This document shows, piece after piece, positions 48,911 to 60,894 of a stretch of 64,000 bases of DNA. Origin of the DNA: Eremophila alpestris peregrina (lineage: Eukaryota > Chordata > Aves > Passeriformes > Alaudidae); NCBI GenBank assembly GCA_009792885.1, contig WMCF01000150.1, positions 665,358 to 729,357 on the forward strand, written 5' to 3'. The position numbers and the translations under genes were made by a program. Position 1 is the stretch's first letter. Each line of letters begins with the position of its first letter. The notes beneath the pieces were generated by a model. The model saw only the letters and a program-made list of their open reading frames with translations. It searched no databases and was not told where the DNA came from.

Positions 48911-51900
48911 TTGCTTGGAGGACCTGCCTTGGAAGTGTTACCTGAGCAACAGAACGGGGGGAGGCGAAGAGGAGGGTGCTGGAACCTGTCCCCAAAAGGA
49001 GGGATATGCACAGGCAGCCCTGCACCCTCTCCAGAGGCTCTGAGAGCCCTGTGCCACCCCTGGAATGTCCTTTCCTCAAGGCCCTGTGTCACAGAGGGGT
49101 CACCTCCCCTCTGCTGGCACCCAGCTGACACCCAGATGGGGATTGGGGTGGGGAGAAGGGGATTTAGAGATGGGGAGGGCTGGGTTGGGGGGCTGACCTT
49201 GTGACTGACCAGCTCTGGCAGCCTCTGTGTTCAACCCCCAAATCCTGTCAGTCATCCTGGATCTATTTTCCATCCCGTCTCTACACTTGCTTTGATGACA
49301 TGACTGGTTCAGTAGGCAAAAAAAAAAAAATGACATTGTGTTTGACTGACAAGGCCCATTTCCCATGAACCTCACAGAGTGGCATTGATGATATTCCTGC
49401 CTTTTAATTCTTAATTAGCTGGGAGCCTGTGTTTGTTTTTTCTGTGGTGCCAGGAAATTGCCCTGTAGGATTTGAGTCGTTCTCTGTGCCCCCCCTCCAT
49501 TCTGCTGGATTGAACCTTCTCAAATTTAACAATTTTAACAAACAGTAAAAAAAAAAAACCAACAGCAGTGAGTTAGGAATCTCCTCAGCTGAGTCTTTCA
49601 ACCCTTCTGTTTGCTTATAATAAGTGGAGTATCCAAGGAGATGCTGTCCTGCAAGCTCCTCAGCCTTGTCATCCTCAAACACAGCGAAATTGTTTTGTCT
49701 CAGGAGCCACAAACAAATGTGTGCCGGTCTCCAGAGGCAGATCATGAGCAGTTATCCAAATCTTCTGCCTTTTCTGAATCATTGCAGCCCTCTTGACCAC
49801 ATCCACCTGCTGGGATGCCTATGGAACAGTGCAGGGGATGTTGTTTATTCCTGTTGTATCCCCGGGGTAATGCCTGGCTTTTGTATCCATGGCCTGTCCT
49901 GCTGGCTGCTTGCTGCCTTTCCTGCTTTTCCATTTGATCCGTGCTGGAGAAGGGTCCAAGCTGAGAAACACCCAGCTGAATGAGGCTGCATGGCTGATTA
50001 TGGGTGCTTCCATCATTTCAGGAGTGAGGTGAGGTGGGGAGGTGTGAGAGGAGCCTTTCAATGCCATTAAATTGATATAGAAATCAGGAAAAGGGTCGGG
50101 AATGTGAAGTTTGAGTTGTTTCCTGCACCAAGTCCCTCTCCTAGAGCAGGATGGGGTGGGGGACACCAGGACAGGGACAGTGACAGTCCTGGAAGGTGTG
50201 TGAGGAGCAAGGAGGGGAGGCAGCAGCACCAGAGCCACGGGAGCATCCAGCAACTCCACCCTCACACATCTGGCAGCTCCCTCCCTGCTCCGGGAGGCTG
50301 GAGAGTCCCTTTTTGGTGTGGATTGCTGCAGCTCTCAGGGGTTTTTGGGAGAGGAGAGGAGGAAGGGGGTGTGAGGAGCAGCCTGGAGCTGCAGACAGGA
50401 GGGGACAGCCCTTGTGGCAGGTGACAGGGAGGCAGAGCAGCTCCTCCTCACGCCGCCCTGCATCCCCTGGGTCGCTGCACAGGGATGCAAACGGGAGGTG
50501 AGCTCATCCTTTGGAGACATCCAGGACACAGCTGCCCGCTGCTGCAAACACCCCCACGGCAAACAGGAGACAAACAGGGCCCGGGGCACACGGCCAGGCA
50601 CAGTGAGACGTTCCCAGGAGTGCTGCCGGGGATTGTTGAGCAAATTAACTCTATTAACACAAATGATGAGAGTCTGAGCTGCAGTTGCTGTGCCTCCTAT
50701 CTGACAGAATTCATCTGGTGGCTGCTTGTAATAGCGTGACCTTAATGGACTCATCGAGGGAGCAGGGCTGAGCACGGGGCTGGGAGCAGGCTGTGCTCTG
50801 GGCAGGCTGCTGAGAGCAGGACAGGCACACTCTGCTGGAATGGGCTGCAGGATCCGGCCCCTCCATCCCTCCAGGAGAGGCAATTTCAAGTGTCATCACC
50901 TCCTCGAAACTGTGCGGCAGAAGAAATAAATTACTAAAGGGATTTGATTGTTCATTACTCTGCCAAGCTGCAAGGAAATGAAGCAGAACTAAAATTAAGG
51001 GCTGTGAGGCAGAGGAAGCGCCAGAGAACATTTCCCTTCTTCTCCAGGGCTCATCTGCTTCCCCAGAACAGGCTGGGGCGCTGCCCATCCTGCAGGTCCT
51101 GGGTTGTGGGAGGCAGGAATTCCGTGGGGTTGGCCCAAGAGGGCAGGTGGGTTTGGGGTGGGTCAGTGGCAGCAAGGTTGTGCTTGAAGAAAAACCAGCC
51201 CAGGAAGAGGAATCTGTGATGGAGTTCCCACAGGGTCCTGCAGAATCCTCATCCCTGCTGGATCCCCTGGGGTTAACACCCTGCTCCCAGTGCTGCCTCC
51301 AAACCCCATCCTTGTTTGTGGCCCCTGGCAGCATGGAAAGGGAGGTCACCGAGGGCTAGGGCCACATTCCAGACATGTTTCTGCGGCCAGCAGCTCTTTG
51401 AGCAGATGTTATTGAGCCAAGGATGGTGCTTCCTGCAGGGGAAGGGCAGCAGAGGGACGGACTGGTCATTGCTGGAGAGAGCCCTGCATGGCAGAGCCAT
51501 TCCCAGGCTGGAATGTGTGTGAAATCCCCACCAAAGCCAAGCACATCCCAGTGTCCACTTCAGAGCCGGCACCCCAGGGAGGGCTGGATCCACACACTGC
51601 CCTCCCAGGCTCTCCCAAAACCTCATCAGAGGCTGGAAAAGCCTCAAAGTGGCAGTTGGGCAGGCAAAAATGACAGAGGGAAGGAAAAGAGGTCAGGGAT
51701 GTTCAAGGGAGGCTGTGATCAGTACCCAGACAGGGGGATGGCTGTGCTGGGAATGAGCTGAGCACCCAAAGATTTCTTGTGGCTTCAGTGGAGGGAAATT
51801 AGAGAAGGGACAGAGGGATTCCCACTTGTGGGAGGGAGAGGAAGGACAATGCAGAGGGGTATTTGTTTGTTGAAGCACCCTTGGGGACAATTTTTGCCCC

Positions 51901-52329
51901 CCTCACACACAGAGTAAAACCAGGACACTCCCAGCACCCCTTTGCAGGGACCAGCAGCGCCGTGTGGGAGGTGAGCAGCACATCTTGGGGGCCCAGGCAG
52001 TGCAGAGGGGGATTTCCAGGGAAATGAGGCATTGTCAGGATCGCAGCCATGCCTTGGCACTCGCCTGTGTGGTGGCTGATTGTGTAAGTGAGAGTTACAT
52101 CAACAAACACCCCGATGGGAGAGGCTGTGACGGCTCTGAAAATTCCATCTGACTTATATCAGGGCACGGAGGCAGAAGAGCAGGAGTTTGGTGTTTAACC
52201 TTTAGCTGGCTGCGCTGCAGAACGTGGGACAGGTCAAGATCACCTCGAGTCAGGACGTTCCCTGCTGCCAGATCATTGCAGGCTTTCAAGGATAATCAGG
52301 AAGAAAGAGAGACCTAATCAGGGGAACAG

Positions 52330-52491
52330 GCAGCATCCCTCAGCCAAGGACACCCTGGAACCAGCCAGTTTTAAGGTTGTGGTAAATGAAGATGTTGTTG
52401 TCTGGCAGTGGAAGGGACTGCAGATAGCATCCCTTACCCCAGGACCTCCTGGAGCTATCAAGCCTTAAGGGTGTGTTAAATCAAGATGTTG
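52330..52491 (+). repeat. Diverged tandem duplication of about 75-90 bp
   Basis: gcagcatccctcagccaagg ... ttttaaggttgtggtaaatgaagatgttg (52330-52397) is echoed by gcagatagcatcccttaccc ... ccttaagggtgtgttaaatcaagatgttg (52419-52491). Segment order is kept with substitutions and small indels. Confidence 0.7.
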
Positions 52492-54400
52492 ATGGATGCC
52501 TGTGTGTACATTGCTCACTTGGCAAAACATCCAAGGTCTGTGCATCCTGTAGCTGAGCTATCTTCATTATAATATCAAAAATCACATCCAAAAGGCCCTG
52601 CCCAGGTGAAAAACTCTTCCCCTGAGCACGCAGAGAAGTTTGCTGGGGTTACATAACTCACATGGGAATTATGAACATGATGCTTTTGTCTCCAAGAGAA
52701 GCCCAGACACTCTTCCTGCTCAGAAAAGCTGCCTTTCCTAACCAAATCACCCCTGTTCCCCGAGCTGCCCCTCCTCCTGCCACCAGCTGAGCAGCCCTCG
52801 GTGACAGAGCTGGGTCTGGGTCCTGCCAGGGGTGAAGTGGAACCTCGTGGAATGTGGGTTTGTGCTTGCACAGGACAGGATTTCACTGCCAACTGCAGCC
52901 TGGCCACCTGCACCTGCAGTGAGGGAAGGGCCTGAGCTGGAGCAGGGGCTGAGGGGGCCGAGGTGGGAGCTGCTGTGTTCCCCTTCTCCTCTCCCCTTCA
53001 AACCAGCATCAAAGCAAGGGCTGGGAAGGTCTTGGAGCCGGGGAACCAAGGGCTGAAGGCACTTCAACCTCACACACTCATGGCCCAGTGCCACTGGGGC
53101 AGCTTTCCCAGCAGTGCCTTGCCCTCCTTAATCCCTCTCATCCCCTGGATGCTCGGCTGTGTCCCTGGAAGGGATTCACTGAGTGCACACAGCCCGGAGA
53201 AACCCTCCCCACCTCCCCTCCCTCTCCAGATCCCTTTAAAACCCCCAGCGCTTTGCAAGCCCCACTGTTTATCCTTCGCCCTATCAGCTCCAGCAGCTCG
53301 GGCTCTCCCGGGATCAGCTTTCCATTAACCCTTTGCAAACAAGAGCCATCACAACGAGCTGAGCACCAGCTTGTGCCCGGGAGTGTGTGTGTTCTGCTGG
53401 AGCGTGTCTCGAATGAGCCAATCCTGCTCCTGCCTTCAGAACCAAAGCGGGGAAGTATTTGTTCTGCCAAGCTTTTCAACTCGGTTTAATTTAGCTCCGT
53501 GAACTTGTCTCAGGCTCCCTGGAATGTGTCAGGTGGGGTGTATTATAAATATGCATCAGCCGAGCTCATTGTCTCGCTCCCAGGACGAGCGGGCGGAAAG
53601 AGTCCAGCAAATGTCCCCTTCCACCAGGTCGTGGTGACAATCCAGGTTGGGGACAGGCTTGGTTTGGGCTGGCACTGGCTGGGGGGGACAGGGAGCTTTG
53701 CTGTAAATGCTGTGAGCACGGATGGATGGATGGATGGAGCACTGAGGTTACATTAAACCCTGCAAGGCTGGAGCTGCCGGCACAGAAGAGAAGGATCACA
53801 ATCCCTCCCCGTGCTGAGGGCCTTGGCCAGCCAGCCATGAAATGGGTGGGGATTTGCTCTCTGTGGGGAGGGGGTAAATGGACAGGGAGCCCTGCTTTGG
53901 AGCTGGCTGTGGGTGCAGGCAGATCTCAGAGGGTTTATCAGAGGTGTTGTGGGTTGTGGTGGTCTGCAAAGAGGGATCAGGTTGGATTTAGGAGGGGCAG
54001 ACAGGAGAAGGGTGTGCAGCTCTCTTGGAACAAATCAGCTCCACTCAGAGCTGCTGTAAGCAAGCCCTGAGACTGGCCCAGCTTCCAGATTCACCTGGGA
54101 GATGCATCTCAGCAATAGGATGGGGCTCAGGCTCTCCTTGGGGCAGCTGAATTCAGAACAGAAAGGATACCTCTGTGAAACCCAGTCATCTCCCCCAGAC
54201 AAAGCCTTGCTGCCTGCCCAGACCCCATCCCAGAGCTCTGCTCCTCCCCACCCGCTCAGGATGTCACTGTGGGTGACACAGAGTGCAGAACGAGCTGTGG
54301 GAGCCCAGCTTTACAAAGCCAGGCCCAGACCCTTGGTGGGGATGCAGCAAATCCCACCCTCAGGTTCTGATCCCAAGAGCAGCCCGGCTGCTTCACGAGC

Positions 54401-54448
54401 CAAATGTCCCAGCAAATGTCCCAGCAAATGTCCCAGTAAATGTCCCAG
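54401..54448 (+). repeat. 12-bp tandem repeat, four copies
   Basis: caaatgtcccag repeated at 54401, 54413, 54425 and 54437 (last copy taaatgtcccag). The period is a multiple of three, so an open frame reads CPSK repeats, which is not evidence of coding. Confidence 0.95.
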
Positions 54449-54712
54449 CCACTCCTGTAGCTCTGGAGAAACGAGACCTCACTTCCAAACGTGTGACAGA
54501 CGCCCATGTCCCCGCTCCTTTCACAAATTCCTCCACACCGAGAGCCAGTGAGTCACTCCCGCTCTGCCACTGCCTTCCCTGGACGCCTTCCAGCGGTTCC
54601 ATCTCTGCCTGGCTGCTCGCTGCCTTGGGGAACACCTTTCCTGCTCTCCTGCAAGCTGCTCGTCCCGATGTGCCTCGGTGATTATGGACTGCCGCTGCGC
54701 TGTGTCACCGCC

Positions 54713-54799
54713 GGGACGGCTCTGTCCCTTTGTCCCTCGCTGGGACGGCTCTGTCCCTTTGTCCCTCGCTGGGACGGCTCTGTCCCTTTGTCACACGCT
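54713..54799 (+). repeat. 29-bp tandem repeat, three copies
   Basis: gggacggctctgtccctttg followed by tccctcgct at 54713, 54742 and 54771; the last copy has tcacacgct. Confidence 0.95.
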
Positions 54800-56049
54800 G
54801 GCCTGGCTCTTGGCAGCAAGTCACAGGCACAGCCACCAGCCCCGAGGCTGTTTGGGCTGCTGGGACAAAGGGTTTGTCACGGCCAGTGCCATCAGCTCTG
54901 TGACCGAGCCAGGCGCGTCCCGCCGGGAGACGCTTCCACGTCCAGCGGGCATCCCTCGCTCCTCTGGGAGCCACTGGGAGCCTTGGGATGGGCTTTAACC
55001 GAGCTCTGAATGGCGGATCAGCACCTGGCAGGGAGGTTTAATCGGTCTGGGTGGTGCAAAGATCTTCCCCTGCCGGCGGCTCCTTTCGGGAATGATGCTT
55101 CACGGAGAGAGAACCTCTCCCCTCCCTTCCCTGTGCCTGCCTCCTTCTCCAGAAGAGCTGTGGGAGAACAAATGATAATGAACAAAACGGCTCGGAAAGA
55201 GACCGGGGGTGGGACGCCCTTTTTCTCTCTTTAATTGTAATACTGCGAATTAATTCAGCTTCCAGCAGCAACCAGGAGTTTCCCGGCAGCCCTCAGACAT
55301 CCAGATAAGGCTGAGCTGTTTGTTGAGCCCCTCTGGGTTCTCTGGTACCTGCCTCATTGCCAAGTGCTTCACACAAACTTTCCTTTTTTTTCTTTTTTTT
55401 TTTTCCTTTTTTTTGGGAGAGTTTTAAGTTGTTCAAGCGTGGCACAGAGCATGGGGGTTTGCATTCTTAATTGGCAAAGCCTTTTCCCACTCCCGTCTGG
55501 AGGCCCCTGAGCTGTCCTGCCAATTTATTCTGATCCTGATCCACAAAGCCTCGCAAGCATCTTCCCAAAAGCCCTGCCAGTGGAACCGAATCCTCATCTG
55601 GCACTTCTGGGCATCTCCTGAGCTTTTTCTGGTGTTCTCCTCTTTGAAACACCCCTTTTTGCAGCCACCCTCCCATCCAGAAAAGCCCTGGTGGTGCCCT
55701 CCAAGCTGTGCCAACCACAGCTGTTCCCCAGGGGGAAATAAACAGTGGATATAGAAAAAGAAAATAGGTTTGAAAGGGAAAAAAAATAAAGAAAAAATAA
55801 GAGGGAAGAGCAAGCATAAAGGAAGGTTTCTCTCTAATTCTCATTTTCTTCTCTTCTGAGTGCTTCCCGGCTCTCTCAGGACCTTCTTCTCTCATTTATC
55901 TCCCTCACCTCCTGGGGTTTCCTCTTCTTGCCAGCAATTAGCGCTGTCACCTCTGACATCTCCCTGCCTGGAGCCCTGCAAAGCCCTGACCAACACTTTG
56001 GAGTGGCTCAGAGTGTCCTCAGCAAGGGGAGCCGCCCCTGTAGGGGCAG

Positions 56050-56109
56050 GGTTTGTTGTCCCAGGGTTTGTTGTCTCAGAGTTTGTTGTCACAGGGTTTC
56101 TTGTCACAG
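56050..56109 (+). repeat. 15-bp tandem repeat, four copies
   Basis: ggtttgttgtcccag and close variants at 56050, 56065, 56080 and 56095. Confidence 0.93.
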
Positions 56110-57434
56110 GGTGTGGTGTTTGTCCCTACAAGGCCACGCAGACACCTCTGACACCGGGTTGTTCATACAGAGAGCCTGGAAAGGAGGAGGGACTCTCATA
56201 AACACCCAAATATCTGCAGTTCTCCTTGTGCTCCTTCATTCTTTCACTCCCCTCCTCCCCTCACTGCGTTCACCCCCTGCCCTGTATTCACTTCTCCCTC
56301 TTCTGCTGCATTTCCCTCTGCCTCTAAATTTCCTCAGCTATTACCCGGCCTCACCTGAGTTCCTGGAGATCCATTTTATTTCTTTATTTCCCTTCCCTCT
56401 TTCTCCTGCCACCCTCTTCCCTCACCACACACACCTGATTTACAGCGGCAGCAGGAGGCTGATGTTCCCTGCTCCCTCCCCAGAGCCATCAGGGGCCAAT
56501 TCATCACCAGCCAAAGGGACTGGGACATTCTTTGCAGCCACAACCCCCAGGGCTGGGCCAGGGAGGGGTGAGATATCAGCTGTCTGCAGGCACAAATATG
56601 ATTTACAAGGTGTTTGTGGCTTGTGGAGGAGGGAAGAGGAAGGAAAGTGGCTGCCAGGGCGGGTTCTGATGGCTCCAGCACCCTGCTCTTCACTAAGGAG
56701 GAGGGGGAGAGTGTCCCATGGACCCATGGATGCTCCAAGGTGTCAAAGTTTGGCAGGAGAAAAGCAGGATTTTGTGGGAAAGGGGAATGGAGCAATTCCC
56801 AGGGTGAATTCCTCAGTGGGAGCTCGAGCACTTTGTGCAGTTTGGGATGGACCAGAGCAGGGTGGGGGTTCCCAGGGGGATGTTTGCACACCTCAGTTCA
56901 GTCCTGGATGACAGCAGCAAGTCTGAGGGCTGGCTGGGAGGGGACATGTGGGAATATTCCCTTGGAAATGACCCAGCGCATCCCTTCTGTGACTGCACCT
57001 GGCACTTTGGGTTTCAGGATATGCAAGTGCTGGACCCATGGAGGTGACGTGGGAGTAAAAGGCAGGTTTTTCACCCTGAAAAGTCCTGCATTCATTGTGC
57101 TGTGTGGTTTGGGAATGTGTGCAGATGTTTTATAGCCACATACATTTCGTTTTATTGCTTTGCATATGGAAAGTGGGCCTAATTCCCAGGCCTTGGGGAT
57201 GGGTAGTTTAGGGGAGATGCTGGTGCCCGAAGCCAAAATTGTTGCAGAAGAAGATCCATGAGCCCAATCTGGTCTCTAAGAGCTGCCAGTAGCCAGGGCA
57301 TTAGGAAAAGTACAAAAATTAGATGTGACAGACAAGTTCTACAAAGCCCCTTGTTCCCTCATCCCTGTCTTGCTCCCCTCCCCTGAATATCTTTTCCTCC
57401 TCCTCCTCCTCCTCCTTCCTCCATCCCAATTATC

Positions 57435-57550
57435 TCCTCCTTTCATCACTGCCGGAGTTGTAAGTACAAAGTACCAATTAGCTAGTTTTCAAGTTTAATT
57501 AGGTTGGAAGGTAGAGCAAATTAAATCCTTTTATCGCCGGTTTCAAAGCG
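57435..57550. promoter_or_regulatory. Candidate conserved non-coding element
   Basis: tacaaagtaccaattagcta, aagtttaattaggttgg and gcaaattaaatccttttatc lie in a non-repetitive AT-rich block next to a CTC microsatellite. Several homeobox cores; function unknown. Confidence 0.25.
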
Positions 57551-58439
57551 CTCTCCCATCGGGATGGGTTTCCTTTGGATGAGGCCCGTGTTTGTCACCA
57601 AGGAGCTGGCCCAGGTCACAGAGCAGGGGATCAAATGCAAGATTGGGTCTGTCTCCCTCCTGCCCCCAAATCCTGCACTCAGGACATCTTTTTTTTAAAT
57701 TTTTTTGGAATGATTTGGTGCGCACAAACCTCTGCTCCACCTCAGCCAGCTGAGCATTGCTCCTCAGCTCGTTGTAAGAACATTCCAGCAGCACCAGGGA
57801 TTCAGTGAGGACGCTGTGACAAAGCCCAGCAGAAGGCTTTCAAAATGCTTCAACAGTATCCAGCAGCAGGTCCACATGAAATGCTTGGAAGCACCTTTAT
57901 TCCCTAAACCCTCCTTCCTTTGAGGCCCGAACAAAGGCAGGAAAGCAGATCCAGGAATAAACACCTGAAGATGAGATTGCAGAGCGAGGAAGTGTTTAAC
58001 TCTTGGAGGCACAATTGTAGCCACAATTTCTGCCCCTCTTGAGCTCTGAGCAGGGCATTTCGATAGGATCTGGCTCCCTCCATGGAGCTGCTGGATGGAA
58101 AAGCTTCGGAATTCAGGAATTCATCCTCACCTTTGCTCCTGGAGCCCAGGGTTGGGACCCAGGACACTCCTCTGGGTGCCCTGGGTGCTCCAGGACCCTG
58201 GCAGGGACTCAGAAATGGCAGTGGCTTTGATCTTATCCCATAGGAGAGACTGCCAACGTTATATGAGGAATCTCAGGCCACAAGAGTTTAAATTGGAATG
58301 ATAGCTAATAAATCACAGGGTGAAAAGTAGAGTTATGGTTTTTTGAATAGGGGTTTGAAAGAAATAAAATGGAGGATTTTGGGGTTGTCATTGTCTTTTC
58401 CTTCTTCTCCTCCATCTTTTGCTCTCACAGTGATACTTT

Positions 58440-58705
58440 CAGATTGGTTTAGGAGAGATAGTTTAAATGATTTAGGTTTAGGAGAGATAGTTTAAAATGA
58501 CGGATTGTTACTGGTAATTAACTATAAATACCAGATATGTAAAACTCTCTATAAGAAGCAAAATCCACCCAGGTGGGCAGAGATTTGATCCTGACCTGTG
58601 CTGCAGTGCAGACAGCAGCAAGGCAGAGAGAGAATGTAACAGATAAAGAAAAATAAACAACCTTGAATTGCACTGCAGACGAGTCAGGAATTTTTCTCCA
58701 GACAC
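58440..58705 (+). mobile_element. LTR-like element (decayed endogenous retrovirus solo LTR)
   Basis: The order of signals is that of a bird ERV LTR: an AT-rich upstream part with a 29-bp duplication (58446 and 58475), a TATA-like ctctataagaagc at 58547, then cagatttgatcctgacctg... and an AATAAA at 58652 followed by caaccttgaattgcactgca. No internal retroviral genes are present, so it would be a solo LTR. Ends are not defined, and the 5' limit may reach back to about 58230. It ends about 140 bp before exon 7. Identification is from general LTR layout and partial recollection of avian ERVL-type LTRs. Confidence 0.45.
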
Positions 58706-58840
58706 GGGGCTAAAAAAAACCAAAAAAACAAAAACAAAAAAAAAAAACCACCACCAAACTTTTCTAACATTCCGGGGTTCATTTCAAACCATATTTTTGG
58801 CGCTGTAACCCTGTCCCCTGTGCCCCCCTGTGTGTTGCAG

Positions 58841-58988
58841 ACAAGCCGCTACCTCAGAGTGCCCCCGGAGGCATCATCGGCATCGTGGGCGGTGTCATCG
58901 CCGCGCTCTTCATCCTCGGCGTGGCCGTCACCGTCATCATCGTCTACAGGCGGCAGCAGAAGAGCCGCGCCCGCAGCGACAACGACCT
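58841..58988 (+). CDS. NECTIN1: NECTIN1 exon 7: alternative (delta/HIgR-like) transmembrane segment
   Basis: Alternative to exon 6. It completes the exon 5 codon as Asp (D309) and encodes a short stalk (DKPLPQSAPG), a transmembrane helix at about 320-344 (GGIIGIVGGVIAALF at its start) and the juxtamembrane stop RRQQKSRARSDND. Mammalian nectin-1 delta likewise has RQQKS just after its helix. The acceptor is tgtgtgttgcag and the donor is ct|gtgagt. At 148 nt the phase fits exon 5 upstream and exon 8 downstream. The glycine-rich start of the helix resembles the exon 6 helix and those of other nectins more than the mammalian delta helix as I recall it. Identification as the delta module also rests on exon 9. 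Confidence 0.9.
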
Positions 58989-60806
58989 GTGAGTGGCGAA
59001 TTCCCTGCCCGCCCTGCTCTGGGGACAGGGGACAGCTCCTCTGGCCCTTCCTCTGCCCGCACCACGGGGAAAGTTGGCAGCAAAGTGTTTTCCTGATGAT
59101 TCTGACTCGTGCCTCTGATCTGCCACCCTTCCTTGGGGCTTCCTGGGGATTCCCACCCTGCTCTCTCCTGTTCCCGAGCTCTCAGCACGGCCTGAAGTGG
59201 AGGCTGGAGCACAGGGATGCTCCCACAGGTGCTGGGTTTGCTGTGGCACGTCCCTGGGGCAGAGGTTCAGTGCCACTGTCTCCCTCCGTGGGTAAAAGAG
59301 GATCCTATTCCTCCTTTCTCCATGGATTCAGGCCCCTGAATGAGGCTGGATCACATCCTGCCATCAGAGAGGGGTTTCTGATAGACCCTGAGCGCCTCTG
59401 AACGCATCCCAAAGAGTCTGGGAAGGGTCCATACCCACCAGCATTGCAGTTTTGGACCTGTTTTGTGGACATTTTTTGTGGGTAACAAAAACCCCTGTCA
59501 GCAGCAGGGACAGAGGCCACCACAGGGGCTCCTCCTGGGCACGACTTGCTTTGCCCTGCCCAGCACAGGGCAGCAGAGATCCCAGGCAGGGAGCTGAGTG
59601 CTGGGGAGGTCCCTGGATGCAGCAGGAAGCTCTTGAGGAGCCTCTGCTCAGAGGGCTCTGCTTGAGCAGCTCTGTCTTGTCACCAGCTCTTCACCCCGTC
59701 CCTCCTCACCTCGCAGGGGGAAAGCCCAGCACCCAGAGGTTGCTTTTATGTTCCCCCCACCCCTCCTCACCTCACTGTCGTTCCACCTTGGGCACATTTT
59801 GTGCTCCATTTAATCCCATTTGAGAGAGGGCAGCGGAGGATAGCGGGAGAGGCACACAAACAACAAAAACCCAGCGCCACGAGGTGAAATCGCATCAACA
59901 GCGGCGGGGCTGTGATCGAGATGCATCCCGACAATCCACTTCCCACAATGGCCCTCCACCAGGCTCAGGGAAGAGCCACTTTAGCTGAGAATAGAAACAC
60001 AGCCGCGCCCGGCTCTGCCGAGGTGCTGCCTCTATTGTTGGAGGCTGCTCCCGAAGGTAATAACATTTATTTTCTCTAGAGCCGCCGAGTCAATGTTTTA
60101 CAGAGCCCCGGGGACCTGCTGTGCCCTCCCTGCCACCAGCACATTCCAGTCCCACGCTGGAATCCAAGGGAAGGAGCCCATCTCCCTCAGATCTGCACGG
60201 AGCAGGAGGGAGGGGGCAGCCAGCTAATTAGTGGATCAGAGTTTTAATAAGTTTTGTAAAAGGATTAGACACATCTGTGCATGTGAACTGAATGTGCAGA
60301 GACAGTCTCTAGGCTGGGATTATCGTGGCTGCCAATCCCCGTGCTCTGGGGTAAAAGCTGATCCTTGGCGAGGGTCAGGGATAAATGTCCCTGCCTGGCA
60401 GAGCACGCCCATGAGGAGGGTTCAAATTCCTCCTGGGAAGCCGTGGCAGGGCTGCCATCCCAGAGGAACTGCCAAAACGGGGCTGGAATTACCCTGTTAT
60501 CACTCTCTGGTACCTCCCAAGGGGTGATTTGCAGCCATTCCCGAGCAGGTATCCCAGCTGCACCCTTGGGATCTGCAATCTGACACGGGGATTTGCCTGG
60601 AAGAGGGACAGAAATGCCAGGAGGGAGTTTATTTCCATTAACTGTTCTAATTGGGGTGAGACAAAGGGCACGGGGGAGTTCCTGAGGGTAATCTGTGTGA
60701 TTGTATTGGCAGTTTGGTGACAAACACAATCAAATCCTGGGGCACATCAAAGCAGCAGAACCCTTTTCTCCTGCTCTCTGCTCAGCAGCTTCTTCTTCCC
60801 CTGCAG
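58989..60806 (+). other. NECTIN1: NECTIN1 intron 7 (delta path)
   Basis: A 1818-bp phase-2 intron with donor gtgagt and acceptor tcttcttcccctgcag. Around 59870-60110 it has an unusually CpG-containing, non-repetitive stretch (cgccacgaggtg ... gccgccgagtc) that could be a conserved element. Nothing else recognisable. Confidence 0.85.
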
Positions 60807-60894
60807 GATTGACCTCCCTCCATCCCACAAACCTGCCCCTCCACCAAAGAGGAAACAGGACATGAAAAGCCACCTGACTCCAGAAGACATCCAG
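60807..60894 (+). CDS. NECTIN1: NECTIN1 exon 8: delta cytoplasmic tail, middle
   Basis: Encodes residues L358-Q387 of the alternative tail: IDLPPSHKPAPPPKRKQDMK then SHLTPEDIQ. The proline-rich PPSHKPAPPPKRK could be an SH3 or WW ligand by composition. The final EDIQ joins exon 9 to give EDIQVVHLD, which I recognise from mammalian nectin-1 delta. The acceptor has a strong pyrimidine tract and the donor is cag|gtaaag. At 88 nt it goes from phase 2 to phase 0. Confidence 0.9.

Larger units (their letters stand above)
44794..58840 (+). other. NECTIN1: NECTIN1 intronic sequence between alpha exon and delta exons
   Basis: About 14 kb that the delta isoform skips together with exon 6 when exon 5 splices to exon 7. 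It contains short tandem repeats (45645-45724, 54401-54448, 54713-54799, 56050-56109), a diverged duplication (52330-52491), AT-rich blocks with homeobox-like cores (48690-48910, 57435-57550) and an LTR-like element near its 3' end (58440-58705). No open frame in it combines plausible splice sites with recognisable protein motifs. Confidence 0.75.

Noticed and set aside
54102..54551. CPSK-repeat open frame
   Set aside because: Translation of a 12-bp tandem repeat, no other protein features.
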